Assembly (NCBI RefSeq): GCF_003946885.1
Contig: NZ_RWKQ01000014.1
Coordinates: 6,463-66,659, forward strand
DNA: 60,197 bases
Source of the DNA: Specibacter cremeus
GTDB taxonomy: Bacteria > Actinomycetota > Actinomycetes > Actinomycetales > Micrococcaceae
Direction: 5' to 3'
Shown here: in pieces, positions 15,755-24,439 of the stretch
Numbering within the stretch: position 1 is the first letter of the stretch
Layout: each line of letters starts with the position of its first letter
Notes under the pieces: model-generated
What the model was told of the DNA's origin: nothing
What the model saw: only the letters and a program-made list of their open reading frames with translations
The model's database searches: none
Position numbers and translations under genes: made by a program

Positions 15755-17362
15755 ATGGAGACCTTGCACAGCAGGACGGAACCGGGCAGCGCCGCATTCG
15801 ACCTGTTCGACGCGGCGCAGCGCCGCCTGGTCGACGAGTTGCGCGACCGACTGCGCAGGACCGAGCGGGGCGGGCCCGAGCACGCCCGCGAACGCCACAC
15901 GGCCCGCGGGAAGCTGCTGCCGCGCGAGCGCGTGGACCGACTGCTCGACGACGGCAGCCCGTTCCTGGAGATCGCGCCGCTGGCCGCCAACGGCATGTAC
16001 GACGACGACAGCCCGGGCGCCGGGCTCATCACCGGGATCGGGCTGGTGCACGGGCGCCAGGTCATGGTCGTGTGCAACGACGCGACCGTCAAGGGCGGCA
16101 CGTACTACCCGGTGACTGTCAAGAAGCATCTGCGCGCGCAGGAGATCGCGATGGAGAACCGGCTGCCCTGCGTCTACCTGGTCGACTCGGGCGGGGCGTT
16201 CCTGCCCAAACAGGACGAGGTGTTCCCCGACAAGGAGCACTTCGGCCGGATCTTCTACAACCAGGCGCGCATGTCGGCGGCCAAGATCCCGCAGATCGCG
16301 GCCGTGCTGGGGTCGTGCACCGCCGGCGGGGCGTACGTGCCGGCGATGAGCGACGAGACCGTGATCGTGCGCAACCAGGGCACCATCTTCCTGGGCGGCC
16401 CGCCGCTGGTGAAGGCGGCCATCGGGGAGATCGTCACGGCCGAGGAACTCGGCGGCGGCGACGTGCACGCGCGCATCTCCGGCGTCGTCGACCATCTGGC
16501 CGAGAACGACGACCACGCCCTGGCCATCGTCCGGGACATCGTCGCCACGCTGCCGCCGCCGGCCGAGCCCGCGTGGGCCGTGGAAGCCACGGTAGACCCG
16601 TCGGTGGACCCGGATGAGCTGTACGGCGCCGTGCCGACCGACGTGAACGCCCAGTACGACTGCCGCGAGGTCATCGCCCGGCTCGTGGACGCCAGCCGGT
16701 TCCACGAGTTCAAGAAGGACTACGGGACAACCCTGGTGACCGGGTTTGCCCGGCTGCACGGGCACCCGGTCGGGATCGTCGCCAACAACGGCGTGCTGTT
16801 CAGCGAGTCGGCCCTCAAGGGCGCGCACTTCATCGAATTGTGCGACCAGCGCGGGGTCCCGCTCATCTTCCTGCAGAACCTGTCCGGTTTCATGGTCGGC
16901 AAGGACTACGAACAGGGCGGCATCGCCAAGCATGGGGCCAAGATGGTCACGGCCGTGGCCACTGCCCGGGTGCCGAAGCTGACGGTCGTGGTGGGCGGGT
17001 CGTTCGGCGCCGGCAACTACTCCATGTGCGGGCGCGCGTACGGGCCCCGGTTCCTGTGGATGTGGCCGGCCGCGCGGATCTCCGTCATGGGCGGCAACCA
17101 GGCGTCCTCGGTGCTCGCCACGGTCAAGCGAGAGCAGATCGAAAAGCGCGGCGGCACGTGGACCGTGGAAGAGGAGGACGCGTTCACGGCGCCCATCAAG
17201 GCCCAGTACGAGGACCAGGGCAGCCCGTACTATTCGACTGCCCGGCTGTGGGACGACGGCGTCATAGACCCGGGCGACACGCGCACCATCCTGGGCCTGG
17301 CCCTCGACGTGTGCGCCCAGGCGCCGCTGCCCGAAACCGCCTTCGGCCTGTTCAGGATGTGA
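15755..17362 (+). CDS. accD1: Acyl-CoA carboxylase, carboxyltransferase subunit
   Basis: A 535-aa carboxyltransferase of the 3-methylcrotonyl-CoA carboxylase type. Visible features are the N-terminal [20 protein letters not shown], the acyl-CoA-binding segment [16 protein letters not shown] and the oxyanion/biotin-binding stretch [20 protein letters not shown]. The reading [12 protein letters not shown]-type (here [12 protein letters not shown]) and length favour MCC (LiuB/AccD1) over propionyl-CoA carboxylase. It carboxylates 3-methylcrotonyl-CoA in leucine breakdown together with the biotin subunit that follows 6 bp downstream. First gene of the operon. Confidence 0.9.
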   Translation: METLHSRTEPGSAAFDLFDAAQRRLVDELRDRLRRTERGGPEHARERHTARGKLLPRERVDRLLDDGSPFLEIAPLAANGMYDDDSPGAGLITGIGLVHGRQVMVVCNDATVKGGTYYPVTVKKHLRAQEIAMENRLPCVYLVDSGGAFLPKQDEVFPDKEHFGRIFYNQARMSAAKIPQIAAVLGSCTAGGAYVPAMSDETVIVRNQGTIFLGGPPLVKAAIGEIVTAEELGGGDVHARISGVVDHLAENDDHALAIVRDIVATLPPPAEPAWAVEATVDPSVDPDELYGAVPTDVNAQYDCREVIARLVDASRFHEFKKDYGTTLVTGFARLHGHPVGIVANNGVLFSESALKGAHFIELCDQRGVPLIFLQNLSGFMVGKDYEQGGIAKHGAKMVTAVATARVPKLTVVVGGSFGAGNYSMCGRAYGPRFLWMWPAARISVMGGNQASSVLATVKREQIEKRGGTWTVEEEDAFTAPIKAQYEDQGSPYYSTARLWDDGVIDPGDTRTILGLALDVCAQAPLPETAFGLFRM

Positions 17363-17368
17363 GGACCC

Positions 17369-19450
17369 ATGTTCAACACCGTCCTCGTCGCCAACCGCGG
17401 CGAGATCGCCTGCCGCGTCATCCGCACGCTGCGCGCCCTCGGCGTCCGCTCCGTGGCCGTCTACTCGGAGGCCGACGCCGGCGCCCGGCACGTGGCCGAG
17501 GCGGACACGGCCGTGTGCATCGGCCCGGCGCCCGCGGTCGACAGCTACCTCAACATCGCCGCCGTGCTCGACGCCTGCCGCCGCACCGGGGCGCAGGCCG
17601 TCCACCCCGGCTACGGCTTCCTGAGCGAGAACGCCGACTTCGCCCGGGCCCTCGCCGACGCCGGCATCGCGTTCATCGGCCCGCCCGTGGGGGCGCTGGA
17701 TGTCATGGGAGACAAGATCCGCTCCAAGAACCACGTGGCCGCGGCCGGCGTGCCGGTCACCCCCGGCATCAGCCGGCCCGGCCTGACCGACGCGGACCTG
17801 CTGGCCGCGGCGGACGGCATCGGCTACCCGCTGCTGATCAAGCCGTCGGCCGGCGGCGGCGGCAAGGGCATGCACGCCGTGCACGCCGCGGCCGACCTGC
17901 CCGCCGCACTGGCCACGGCCCGCCGCGTCGCCGCCGCCGCGTTCGGCGACGACACGCTGTTCCTGGAGCGGCTCATCACCGCGCCCCGGCACATCGAGGT
18001 GCAGGTGCTCGCGGACGGCCAGGGCAACGTCATCCACTTGGGCGAGCGCGAATGCTCGCTGCAGCGCCGCCACCAGAAGGTCATCGAGGAGGCGCCGTCG
18101 CCGCTGCTCGATGGGTTGGCCGACGACGGCGCCACGCGCCGCCGCATCGGGGCCGCGGCGTGCGCCGTGGCCGCCAGCGTGGGCTACACGGGCGCCGGGA
18201 CCGTCGAGTTCCTGGTCTCGGACGACGCCCCGGAGGAGTTCTTCTTCATGGAGATGAACACCCGGCTGCAGGTGGAACACCCGGTGACGGAACTGGTGAC
18301 GGGCATCGACCTGGTCGAGTGGCAGGTGCGCATCGCCGCCGGCGAGGAACTGACCCTGCGCCAGGACGACGTGGTGCTGAACGGCCACGCCGTCGAGGCC
18401 CGGGTCTACGCCGAAAACCCCGAGCACGGGTTCCTGCCGACCACGGGCACCATCGCCGTGCTGGACGAGTCCGTGGCGCACCGCCCGGGCGTGCGCGTGG
18501 ACAGCTCCCTGCTGCCCGGGCTGGAGGTGTCGCCGCACTACGACCCGATGCTGGCCAAGGTGGTCGCGTGGGCACCCGGTCGCGCCACCGCCCTCGACAC
18601 CCTCGACGCCGCCCTGGCCGACTACGTGGTGCTCGGCGTGGACACCAATATCGAATACCTGCGCCTGCTGCTGGCCGACCCCGACGTGCGCGCCGGCCGG
18701 CTGGACACGACCCTGATCGAACGCAAGCTGCCCGGTTTCGCATTCCGGCACACCGGGGACGCCGACCACGTGCTCGCGGCGCTGCTGCTGCGCGATCATG
18801 GGCTGCACGGTCATGGGGTGCGGGATCATGGACGGCCCGGGGACGCCGCCGGGCCGGCCGGACCGTGGCGGCGCCGGGACGGCTGGCGGCTGGGGGATCG
18901 TGCACGGTGGCACGTCCACCTGGACGGGGCCGGCCGCGGCAAGGTGGTGACGGTCGGCGGCACCGATGACGACGACGGGACCGGACGGACCGGCGTCGTG
19001 CGCGTGGGCGACGGACCGGACCGGCCGGCCACGCTGACCCGCCGCGGCGACGCCGCCGACCTCGACCTGGCCGGCGTGCACCACGGCTACCGGGTCGCCG
19101 TCGACGGCCAGACCGTGCTGCTGGGCGCCGGCGGCTGGTCGACCCGGCTGGCCTGGCTGGACCGGGACGAGGTGACGGCCCGCATGCTCGCCGCCCTGGA
19201 GCGCGACGACGCCGCGGCCGACCCGCAGGTCCGCTCGCCCATGCCGGGCACCGTCGTCTCCGTCTCCGTCACCAGCGGGGAGGCCGTCGCGGCCGGGACG
19301 GTGCTGCTGGCCGTCGAGGCCATGAAGATGGAGCACCAACTCGTTGCCGCGCTCGACGGCACCGTCCAGCTTTCCGTCGGCGTTGGCGCGCTGGTCAAGG
19401 CCGACCAGGTCGTCGCCGTCATCCACCCCACCGTAGAAGAACAGGCGTAG
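17369..19450 (+). CDS. accA1: Acyl-CoA carboxylase, biotin carboxylase/BCCP subunit
   Basis: A 693-aa alpha subunit. The biotin carboxylase N-domain opens with [19 protein letters not shown]-grasp shows [14 protein letters not shown]; the catalytic region has [14 protein letters not shown] (about 290-305). A variable BT domain rich in Gly/Asp (about 470-600) follows, and the C-terminal BCCP domain carries biotinylated K653 in EAMKMEH. It uses bicarbonate and ATP to load biotin and pairs with the upstream carboxyltransferase, most likely as 3-methylcrotonyl-CoA carboxylase. Confidence 0.9.
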   Translation: MFNTVLVANRGEIACRVIRTLRALGVRSVAVYSEADAGARHVAEADTAVCIGPAPAVDSYLNIAAVLDACRRTGAQAVHPGYGFLSENADFARALADAGIAFIGPPVGALDVMGDKIRSKNHVAAAGVPVTPGISRPGLTDADLLAAADGIGYPLLIKPSAGGGGKGMHAVHAAADLPAALATARRVAAAAFGDDTLFLERLITAPRHIEVQVLADGQGNVIHLGERECSLQRRHQKVIEEAPSPLLDGLADDGATRRRIGAAACAVAASVGYTGAGTVEFLVSDDAPEEFFFMEMNTRLQVEHPVTELVTGIDLVEWQVRIAAGEELTLRQDDVVLNGHAVEARVYAENPEHGFLPTTGTIAVLDESVAHRPGVRVDSSLLPGLEVSPHYDPMLAKVVAWAPGRATALDTLDAALADYVVLGVDTNIEYLRLLLADPDVRAGRLDTTLIERKLPGFAFRHTGDADHVLAALLLRDHGLHGHGVRDHGRPGDAAGPAGPWRRRDGWRLGDRARWHVHLDGAGRGKVVTVGGTDDDDGTGRTGVVRVGDGPDRPATLTRRGDAADLDLAGVHHGYRVAVDGQTVLLGAGGWSTRLAWLDRDEVTARMLAALERDDAAADPQVRSPMPGTVVSVSVTSGEAVAAGTVLLAVEAMKMEHQLVAALDGTVQLSVGVGALVKADQVVAVIHPTVEEQA

Positions 19451-19460
19451 GAGCACAGGA

Positions 19461-20624
19461 ATGACCGATTTTGGCTTGACCGAGGAATACCAGGACCTCT
19501 CCGACACCGTGCGGGACTTCGCCGACGAGGTCGTCGCCCCCGTGTCGGCGCGGCATGACGAGGAGCACAGCTTCCCGTATGAGATCGTGAAGCAGATGGC
19601 CGAGATGGGCCTGTTCGGGCTGCCGTTCCCGGAGGAATACGGCGGCATGGGCGGGGACTACTTCGCGCTGGCGTTGGCGCTGGAACAACTGGGCCGGGTG
19701 GACCAGTCCGTGGCCATCACGCTCGAGGCCGGCGTGTCGCTCGGCGCCATGCCCGTGTACCGGTTCGGCACCGAGGCGCAGAAGCGGCGGTGGCTGCCGC
19801 CGCTGGCCGCCGGCGAGGCGCTCGCCGGGTTCGGGCTGACCGAGCCGGAGGCCGGCTCCGACGCCGGCGGCACCCTCACGAAGGCGCAGGTGGCCGACGG
19901 GCAGTGGGTCATCAACGGGCAGAAGCAGTTCATCACGAACTCTGGTACGGACATCACCCGGTTCGTCACGGTCACGGCCGTCACCGGCACGCGGGAACGG
20001 GCCGACGGGAGTGTGAAGAAGGAGATCTCCGCCATCATCGTCCCGAACGGTACACCCGGGTTCACCGTCGAGAAGCCGTACAACAAGGTGGGCTGGAACG
20101 CCTCCGACACGCACCCGCTCAGCCTCGTCGACGTGCACGTGCCGGAGGAGAACCTGCTCGGCGCGCGCGGGCGCGGCTACGCGAACTTCCTGTCCATCCT
20201 CGATGAGGGCCGCATCGCGATCGCCGCGCTGGCCACCGGCGCCGCCCAGGGCTGCGTGGACGAGGCACTGAAGTACGCGAAGGACCGGCACGCCTTCGGC
20301 CACGCGATCGGCCACTACCAGGGCGTGTCGTTCAAGATCGCACGCATGCAGACCCGCGCCCACACGGCCCGGCTTGCCTATTACGACGCGGCCGCCCGGA
20401 TGCTGGCCGGCAAGCCGTTCAAGGCGCAGGCCGCCATGGCTAAGATGGTCGCAGGCGAGGCCGCCATGGACAACGCCCGGGACGCCACCCAGATCTTCGG
20501 CGGCTACGGGTTCATCAACGAGTTCCCGGTGGCCCGGCATTACCGCGACTCGAAGATCCTGGAGGTGGGGGAGGGAACCACGGAGGTCCAGCTCATGCTG
20601 ATCGCCCGGAACCTGGGGCTGTAA
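19461..20624 (+). CDS. Acyl-CoA dehydrogenase (FadE19-like)
   Basis: A 387-aa FAD enzyme oxidising a short branched acyl-CoA. Motifs are GFGLTEPEAGSDAGG (flavin/substrate), ITNSGTDITRFVTVTAV, YAKDRHAFGHAIGHYQGV and QIFGGYGFINEFPVARHYRDSKI. The catalytic Glu is at the MCAD-type position (GEGTTEVQ, residues 370-377). In isovaleryl-CoA dehydrogenases the base sits elsewhere, and LDEGR here lacks it, so the substrate could be 2-methylbutyryl- or isobutyryl-CoA as well as isovaleryl-CoA. In M. tuberculosis the equivalent gene is fadE19. A repeat array follows directly. Confidence 0.88.
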   Translation: MTDFGLTEEYQDLSDTVRDFADEVVAPVSARHDEEHSFPYEIVKQMAEMGLFGLPFPEEYGGMGGDYFALALALEQLGRVDQSVAITLEAGVSLGAMPVYRFGTEAQKRRWLPPLAAGEALAGFGLTEPEAGSDAGGTLTKAQVADGQWVINGQKQFITNSGTDITRFVTVTAVTGTRERADGSVKKEISAIIVPNGTPGFTVEKPYNKVGWNASDTHPLSLVDVHVPEENLLGARGRGYANFLSILDEGRIAIAALATGAAQGCVDEALKYAKDRHAFGHAIGHYQGVSFKIARMQTRAHTARLAYYDAAARMLAGKPFKAQAAMAKMVAGEAAMDNARDATQIFGGYGFINEFPVARHYRDSKILEVGEGTTEVQLMLIARNLGL

Positions 20625-20625
20625 C

Positions 20626-20743
20626 GGTGGTCGAGCTTGTCGAGACCCGGTGGTCGAGACCCGGTGGTCGAGCTTGTCGAGACCCGGTGGTCGAGCTTGT
20701 CGAGACCCGGTGGTCGAGTTCGGTGGTCGAGCTTGTCGAGACC
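20626..20743 (+). repeat. Interspersed repeat array A (6 units)
   Basis: Six full or shortened copies of a 22-nt unit that begins GGTGGTCGAG and ends GTCGAGACC start at 20626, 20649, 20663, 20686, 20709 and 20722. Spacings of 13, 14 and 23 nt show the deletions. The array fills the gap between the acyl-CoA dehydrogenase stop and the CoA-transferase ribosome site. Confidence 0.9.
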
Positions 20744-20762
20744 CGCACAGAGAGGATCAATG

Positions 20763-21659
20763 ATGATCAACAAGGTAGTGAAATCCGCGGCCGAGGCCGT
20801 GCACGACATCCACAACGGCTCCTCCCTGGCCGTGGGCGGGTTCGGCCTGTGCGGCATCCCTGTGGCCCTCATCCAGGCCCTGCATGACGCCGGCACCCGG
20901 GAGCTGGAAACCATCTCCAACAACTGCGGCGTGGACGACTGGGGCCTGGGCATCCTGCTCGCCGACGGGCGCATTCGGCGCACCGTCTCTTCCTACGTGG
21001 GCGAGAACAAAGAGTTCGCCCGGCAGTTCCTGGCCGGCGAGCTCGAGGTCGAACTCACCCCGCAGGGCACGCTCGCGGAGAAGTTGCGCGCCGGCGGCGC
21101 CGGAATCCCCGCGTTCTATACGGCCGCCGGCGTCGGCACGCAGGTCAGCGACGGCGGGCTGCCGCGCAAGTACGACGGCGATGGGCGGGTTGCGATCGCC
21201 TCTCCCGCCAAGGAGGTGCGCACCTTCAACGGCGCCGACTATGTCCTGGAGGAATCGCTCACGCCCGACTTCGCCCTGGTCCATGCCCAGAAGGGCGACC
21301 GGCACGGCAACCTGGTCTTCCACGCCACGGCCATGAACTTCAACCCGCTGTGCGCCATGGCCGGGAAGACCACAATCGCCGAGGTCGAGGAACTCGTGGA
21401 ACCCGGCGAGCTCGACCCCGAACACGTCCACGTCCCCGGCATCTTCGTCCAGCGCGTCGTCCACATCCCCCCGGGATCGCCCGGCAGCGAGAAGCGCATC
21501 GAGAAACGCACCGTGTCGGTGGTCGAGCCTGTCGAGTCCCCGGTGGTCGAGCCTGTCGAGACCCAGTCGGTGGTCGAGCCTGTCGAGACCCAGTCGGTGG
21601 TCGAGCCTGTCGAGACCCCGGTGGTCGAGCCTGTCGAGACCCAAACGAAGGAGGCGTGA
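20763..21659 (+). CDS. scoA: 3-oxoacid CoA-transferase subunit A with repeat tail
   Basis: Succinyl-CoA:3-oxoacid CoA-transferase subunit A activates acetoacetate, the end product of leucine breakdown. The family core is intact: [55 protein letters not shown] and VPGIFVQRV. Homologs stop at about residue 250, after EKRIEKRT. This one continues for 47 residues made of five VVEPVET units encoded by the interspersed repeat. AGAGAGGA is 6 nt before the ATG at 20763 (an ATG at 20760 is the alternative). The stop overlaps the region of the scoB ribosome site, so translation through the tail may serve coupling. Confidence 0.9.
   Translation: MINKVVKSAAEAVHDIHNGSSLAVGGFGLCGIPVALIQALHDAGTRELETISNNCGVDDWGLGILLADGRIRRTVSSYVGENKEFARQFLAGELEVELTPQGTLAEKLRAGGAGIPAFYTAAGVGTQVSDGGLPRKYDGDGRVAIASPAKEVRTFNGADYVLEESLTPDFALVHAQKGDRHGNLVFHATAMNFNPLCAMAGKTTIAEVEELVEPGELDPEHVHVPGIFVQRVVHIPPGSPGSEKRIEKRTVSVVEPVESPVVEPVETQSVVEPVETQSVVEPVETPVVEPVETQTKEA
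21518..21641 (+). repeat. Repeat array B inside scoA, in frame
   Basis: Five full 22-nt units start at 21518, 21542, 21569, 21596 and 21620. The periods are 24, 27, 27 and 24, all divisible by three, unlike the intergenic arrays. They are translated as [14 protein letters not shown] separated by P, QS, QS and P. Confidence 0.95.
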
Positions 21660-21661
21660 TC

Positions 21662-22315
21662 GTGGCACTTTCCCGCAACGAGCTGGCGGCCCGGGTGGCA
21701 CGGGAGCTGCACAACGGGCAATACGTGAATCTGGGGATCGGCATGCCGACGCTCATCCCGAACTTCATCCCCGACGGCGTCGAGGTCGTGCTCCACTCGG
21801 AGAACGGGATCCTGGGCACCGGCCCGTACCCGGCGGACGCCGACGTGGACCCGGACCTGATCAACGCCGGGAAGGAGACCGTGACCGTCAACAAGGGCGC
21901 GGCGTTCTTCGACTCGGCCACGTCGTTCGGCATGGTCCGCGGCGGGCACGTGGACGTGGCCGTGCTGGGGGCCATGCAGGTGGCCGAGAACGGCGACCTG
22001 GCGAACTGGATGATCCCCGGCAAGATGGTCAAGGGCATGGGCGGGGCCATGGACCTGGTGTTCGGGGCGAAAAAGCTCATCGTCATGATGGAACACACGG
22101 ACCGGACCGGGAACCCGAAGATCCTGCGCGAGTGCACCCTGCCGTTGACGGGCAAGGCGTGCGTGGACCTGATCGTCACCGACCTGGCCGTCATCGAGGT
22201 CACCGCGGACGGCTTGGTCCTGAAGGAGCTGGCGCCCGGCGTCAGCGTGGCGGACATCGTGGCGGCCACCGGTGCGCCGCTGAACGTAGAGATGCACGAT
22301 CTGGACAACGTATGA
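21662..22315 (+). CDS. scoB: 3-oxoacid CoA-transferase subunit B
   Basis: A 217-aa beta subunit. It carries the catalytic Glu motif [12 protein letters not shown], the N-terminal [15 protein letters not shown], and the oxyanion-region [14 protein letters not shown]. Together with ScoA it transfers CoA from succinyl-CoA to acetoacetate. The GTG at 21662 is chosen because AAGGAGG at 21648-21654 sits 7 nt upstream; the GTG at 21656 is too close. The stop overlaps the next ATG (ATGA). Confidence 0.92.
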   Translation: MALSRNELAARVARELHNGQYVNLGIGMPTLIPNFIPDGVEVVLHSENGILGTGPYPADADVDPDLINAGKETVTVNKGAAFFDSATSFGMVRGGHVDVAVLGAMQVAENGDLANWMIPGKMVKGMGGAMDLVFGAKKLIVMMEHTDRTGNPKILRECTLPLTGKACVDLIVTDLAVIEVTADGLVLKELAPGVSVADIVAATGAPLNVEMHDLDNV

Positions 22316-22824
22316 GCGGGCAGGAGCCGGGGAGCGAGACCAAGGTGATCACGCAGCGCGGCCTGTACTTCGAGGAGCTGGAGCTCGACGTCATCTACGC
22401 GCACCGGCCGGGGCGCACCATGACGGAGGCGGACAACGTGCTGTTCACGACGCTGACCATGAACACCCAGGCGCTGCACCTCGATGCGGCGTGGAGTGCC
22501 GGGCAGCCGTTCGGCCAGCGGCTGGTGAACTCGATGCTCACGCTGTCCACCATGGTGGGCCAGTCCGTCACGCAGCTGACGCAGGGGACCATCGTGGCAC
22601 AGCTGGGCATGGGTGATATCGCGTTCCCGCACCCGGTGTTCCACGGCGATACGCTGTACACGGAGACGATCGTGACGGGGAAGCGGCTCTCCGCCTCCCG
22701 CCCCGGCCAGGGTATCGCCACCATGGTGCACACGGGCCGCAACCAAGACGACGTCGTCGTGGCCACGGCCAGCCGGAGCGTGCTCATGTGGCTGCGTCCC
22801 GGGGCACGGCCGACAACCGATTGA
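22312..22824 (+). CDS. MaoC-like hydratase (Rv2499c-like)
   Basis: A 170-aa hot-dog protein of the MaoC dehydratase family: [25 protein letters not shown], then [17 protein letters not shown] and [13 protein letters not shown]. Instead of the classic hydratase D-x4-H pair, the motif N-x-Q-x-L-H-x-D is the form seen in mesaconyl-CoA/3-methylglutaconyl-type hydratases. In M. tuberculosis the homolog Rv2499c adjoins the CitE-like lyase Rv2498c. No crotonase-type 3-methylglutaconyl-CoA hydratase is present here, so this gene probably fills that step (inference). It is translationally coupled to scoB. Confidence 0.8.
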   Translation: MSGQEPGSETKVITQRGLYFEELELDVIYAHRPGRTMTEADNVLFTTLTMNTQALHLDAAWSAGQPFGQRLVNSMLTLSTMVGQSVTQLTQGTIVAQLGMGDIAFPHPVFHGDTLYTETIVTGKRLSASRPGQGIATMVHTGRNQDDVVVATASRSVLMWLRPGARPTTD

Positions 22825-22858
22825 TCCCCCTCCGACACGACTCCAAGGAGCATCCCGC

Positions 22859-23668
22859 ATGCCGTTCACCATGGGCCCGAGCTTGCTGTTCGCCCCGGCC
22901 GACCGGCCGGACCGGTTCGCGAAGGCCGCCGGCCGGGCGGACGCCGTCATCCTCGACCTGGAGGACGCCGTCGCCCCCGAGGCAAAGGCCGCGGCACGCG
23001 AACACCTGGTCAATACGCCGCTCGACCCGGCCACGACCATGGTGCGCATCAACGCGCTCGGCACGGACGATGCCGCCCGTGACCTCGAGGCACTGGCCAA
23101 CACCTGCTACCGGACCATCATGGTGGCCAAGTCGGAGAACCCGGCCGCGGTGGCGGCGCTCGCGGGCTTCCACGTGGTCGCCTTGTGCGAGACGGCGTCC
23201 GGCGTGCTGGCTGCACCGGCGCTGGCCGGGCTGCCCAACGTGGTGGCGCTGATGTGGGGCGCCGAGGACCTGGTTGCCTCATTGGGCGGCACGGCGAGCC
23301 GACACGTGAACGGCGCCTACCGGGACATCGCCAAGCATGCCCGGGCCACGGTGTTGCTGGCCGCCGGTGCGCACGGCAAGGCGGCCATCGACGCGATCTA
23401 CGCGAACATCCCGGACCTGGCCGGGCTGGCGGCGGAGGCGGGGGACGCCGTCGCCAGTGGGTTCGGTGCCACGGCCTGCATCCACCCGTCACAGGTCGCC
23501 GTCATCCGCGACGCGTACCGCCCCACGCCGGGCCAGGTCGCAGATGCCACGGCCCTGCTCGCCGCGGCCGAAGCCGCCGGCACGGGCGTATTCGTCTACA
23601 ACGGCAAGATGGTGGACGGGCCCATCCTCAAGCATGCCGAGGCAACGTTGCGCCGCGCCGGTAGCTGA
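22859..23668 (+). CDS. CitE-like CoA-ester lyase (Rv2498c-like)
   Basis: A 269-aa TIM-barrel protein of the HpcH/HpaI-CitE family. It shows SLLFAPADRPDRFAKAAG, the metal-binding DLEDAVAPEAK, ALCETASGVL, MWGAEDLVASLGG and the C-terminal ACIHPSQVAVIRDAY. There is no partner citrate lyase alpha or gamma subunit, so it is not citrate lyase. The M. tuberculosis homolog Rv2498c cleaves (R)-3-hydroxy-3-methylglutaryl-CoA and citramalyl-CoA, and here it would give acetyl-CoA and acetoacetate for ScoAB. AAGGAG precedes the ATG. Last gene of the operon; an array of repeats follows. Confidence 0.85.
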   Translation: MPFTMGPSLLFAPADRPDRFAKAAGRADAVILDLEDAVAPEAKAAAREHLVNTPLDPATTMVRINALGTDDAARDLEALANTCYRTIMVAKSENPAAVAALAGFHVVALCETASGVLAAPALAGLPNVVALMWGAEDLVASLGGTASRHVNGAYRDIAKHARATVLLAAGAHGKAAIDAIYANIPDLAGLAAEAGDAVASGFGATACIHPSQVAVIRDAYRPTPGQVADATALLAAAEAAGTGVFVYNGKMVDGPILKHAEATLRRAGS

Positions 23669-23675
23669 GCCCGTC

Positions 23676-23798
23676 GGTGGTCGAGCCCCCGGTGGTCGAG
23701 CCTGTCGAGCCCCCGGTGGTCGAGCCTGTCGAGACCCCCGGTGGTCGAGCCTGTCGAGACCCCGGCGACCGACCCCGGTGGTCGAGCCTGTCGAGACC
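23676..23798 (+). repeat. Interspersed repeat array C
   Basis: Five units of the 22-nt family (GGTGGTCGAGCC form) begin at 23676, 23691, 23715, 23740 and 23777. The spacings 15, 24, 25 and 37 do not keep a reading frame. The array starts 8 bp after the CitE-like gene stop and leads into the GIY-YIG gene. Confidence 0.9.
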
Positions 23799-23895
23799 CC
23801 GGCGCCAGTCCTCCACAAACCGAATCACAACCGATTTATTCACAACTCGTCCTTGTGGCGTTGCCACCAACGCGAAGCTGGACAAATGTCTGCCT

Positions 23896-24210
23896 ATGCC
23901 ACACGTATACATCTTGAAGTGCAGCGATGGGTCCTACTATGTCGGAAGTACTTGGGATTTGGAACGTCGCTTGTCCCAACACAATTCTGGAGACGGCGCC
24001 GCATACACTCGTCGGCGGCGCCCGGTAGTTTTGGTGTGGGCGCAAGAGCACGATCGAGTTGAAACCGCGTTCACCCTGGAAAAGCAAATACAGGGCTGGA
24101 GTCGGGCGAAACGGGAGGCCTTGATCGAAGGAAGACTCCAAGACTTGCCGGCGCTCTCCCGATCCAAGGACAAAGGGCGGTCACGGGAGACCGAACACCG
24201 CCAGCGGTGA
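23896..24210 (+). CDS. GIY-YIG nuclease domain protein
   Basis: A 104-aa stand-alone GIY-YIG domain of the YhbQ/UPF0213 type. The motifs are all present: HVYILKCSDGSYYVGST (the VYI and YVG strands), the catalytic Arg in LERRLSQHN, YTRRRRPVVLVW, and the metal-binding Glu in EKQIQGWSRAKREALI. The biochemical role of such short proteins is unsettled. The ATG at 23896 gives a normal N-terminus; no strong ribosome site precedes it. Its base composition is less GC-rich than the neighbours, and it sits exactly between two arrays of the interspersed repeat, which suggests arrival as a separate piece. Confidence 0.85.
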   Translation: MPHVYILKCSDGSYYVGSTWDLERRLSQHNSGDGAAYTRRRRPVVLVWAQEHDRVETAFTLEKQIQGWSRAKREALIEGRLQDLPALSRSKDKGRSRETEHRQR

Positions 24211-24228
24211 TTGAGCTTGTCGCCGGTG

Positions 24229-24420
24229 AGGTCACCCGGTCTAGACGGGGCTCGACCGCCGGGGGTCTCGACGGGGCTCGACCACCGGGCGGGTCTCGAC
24301 GGGTTCGACCACCGGGGGGTCTCGGCGGGGCTCGACCACCGGGGTCTCGACGGGTTCGACCACCGGGGGGTCTCGACGGGGCTCGACCACCGGGGGGTCT
24401 CGGCGGGGCTCGACCACCGG
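24229..24420 (-). repeat. Interspersed repeat array D (inverse orientation)
   Basis: About eight copies of the same family in the opposite direction (GGTCTCGAC, then GGGCTCGACCACCGG or GGGTTCGACCACCGG), covering nearly the whole 229-bp gap between the GIY-YIG gene and dxr. Array C on the other side of the GIY-YIG gene points the other way, so the gene is framed by inverted arrays. Confidence 0.88.
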
Positions 24421-24426
24421 GTGCGG

Positions 24427-24432
24427 AATACT
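24427..24432 (+). promoter_or_regulatory. -10 of dxr, probably leaderless
   Basis: AATACT ends 7 nt before the dxr ATG, so transcription would start at or next to the start codon. The upstream sequence is the repeat array and offers no clear -35. Confidence 0.45.
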
Positions 24433-24439
24433 TGGAGGC

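Noticed and set aside
15701-19648. Very long minus-strand open frame (1315 codons) opposite the carboxylase genes
   Set aside because: It lies antisense to two complete, motif-bearing enzymes; in high-GC DNA the complementary frame is free of stops. No domain is recognisable in it.
22859-23668. Citrate lyase beta subunit
   Set aside because: No alpha or gamma subunit or citG/citX neighbours; the context and sequence fit the stand-alone CitE-like HMG-CoA/citramalyl-CoA lyases.
23896-24210. Group I intron homing endonuclease
   Set aside because: The GIY-YIG domain is the short stand-alone YhbQ/UPF0213 type without a DNA-binding extension, and no interrupted gene or intron structure surrounds it.
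20626-24420. CRISPR array
   Set aside because: The repeated units recur with short spacers, but spacer lengths vary from 0 to about 20 nt, spacers are not unique, units occur in both orientations across the window, and no cas gene is present.
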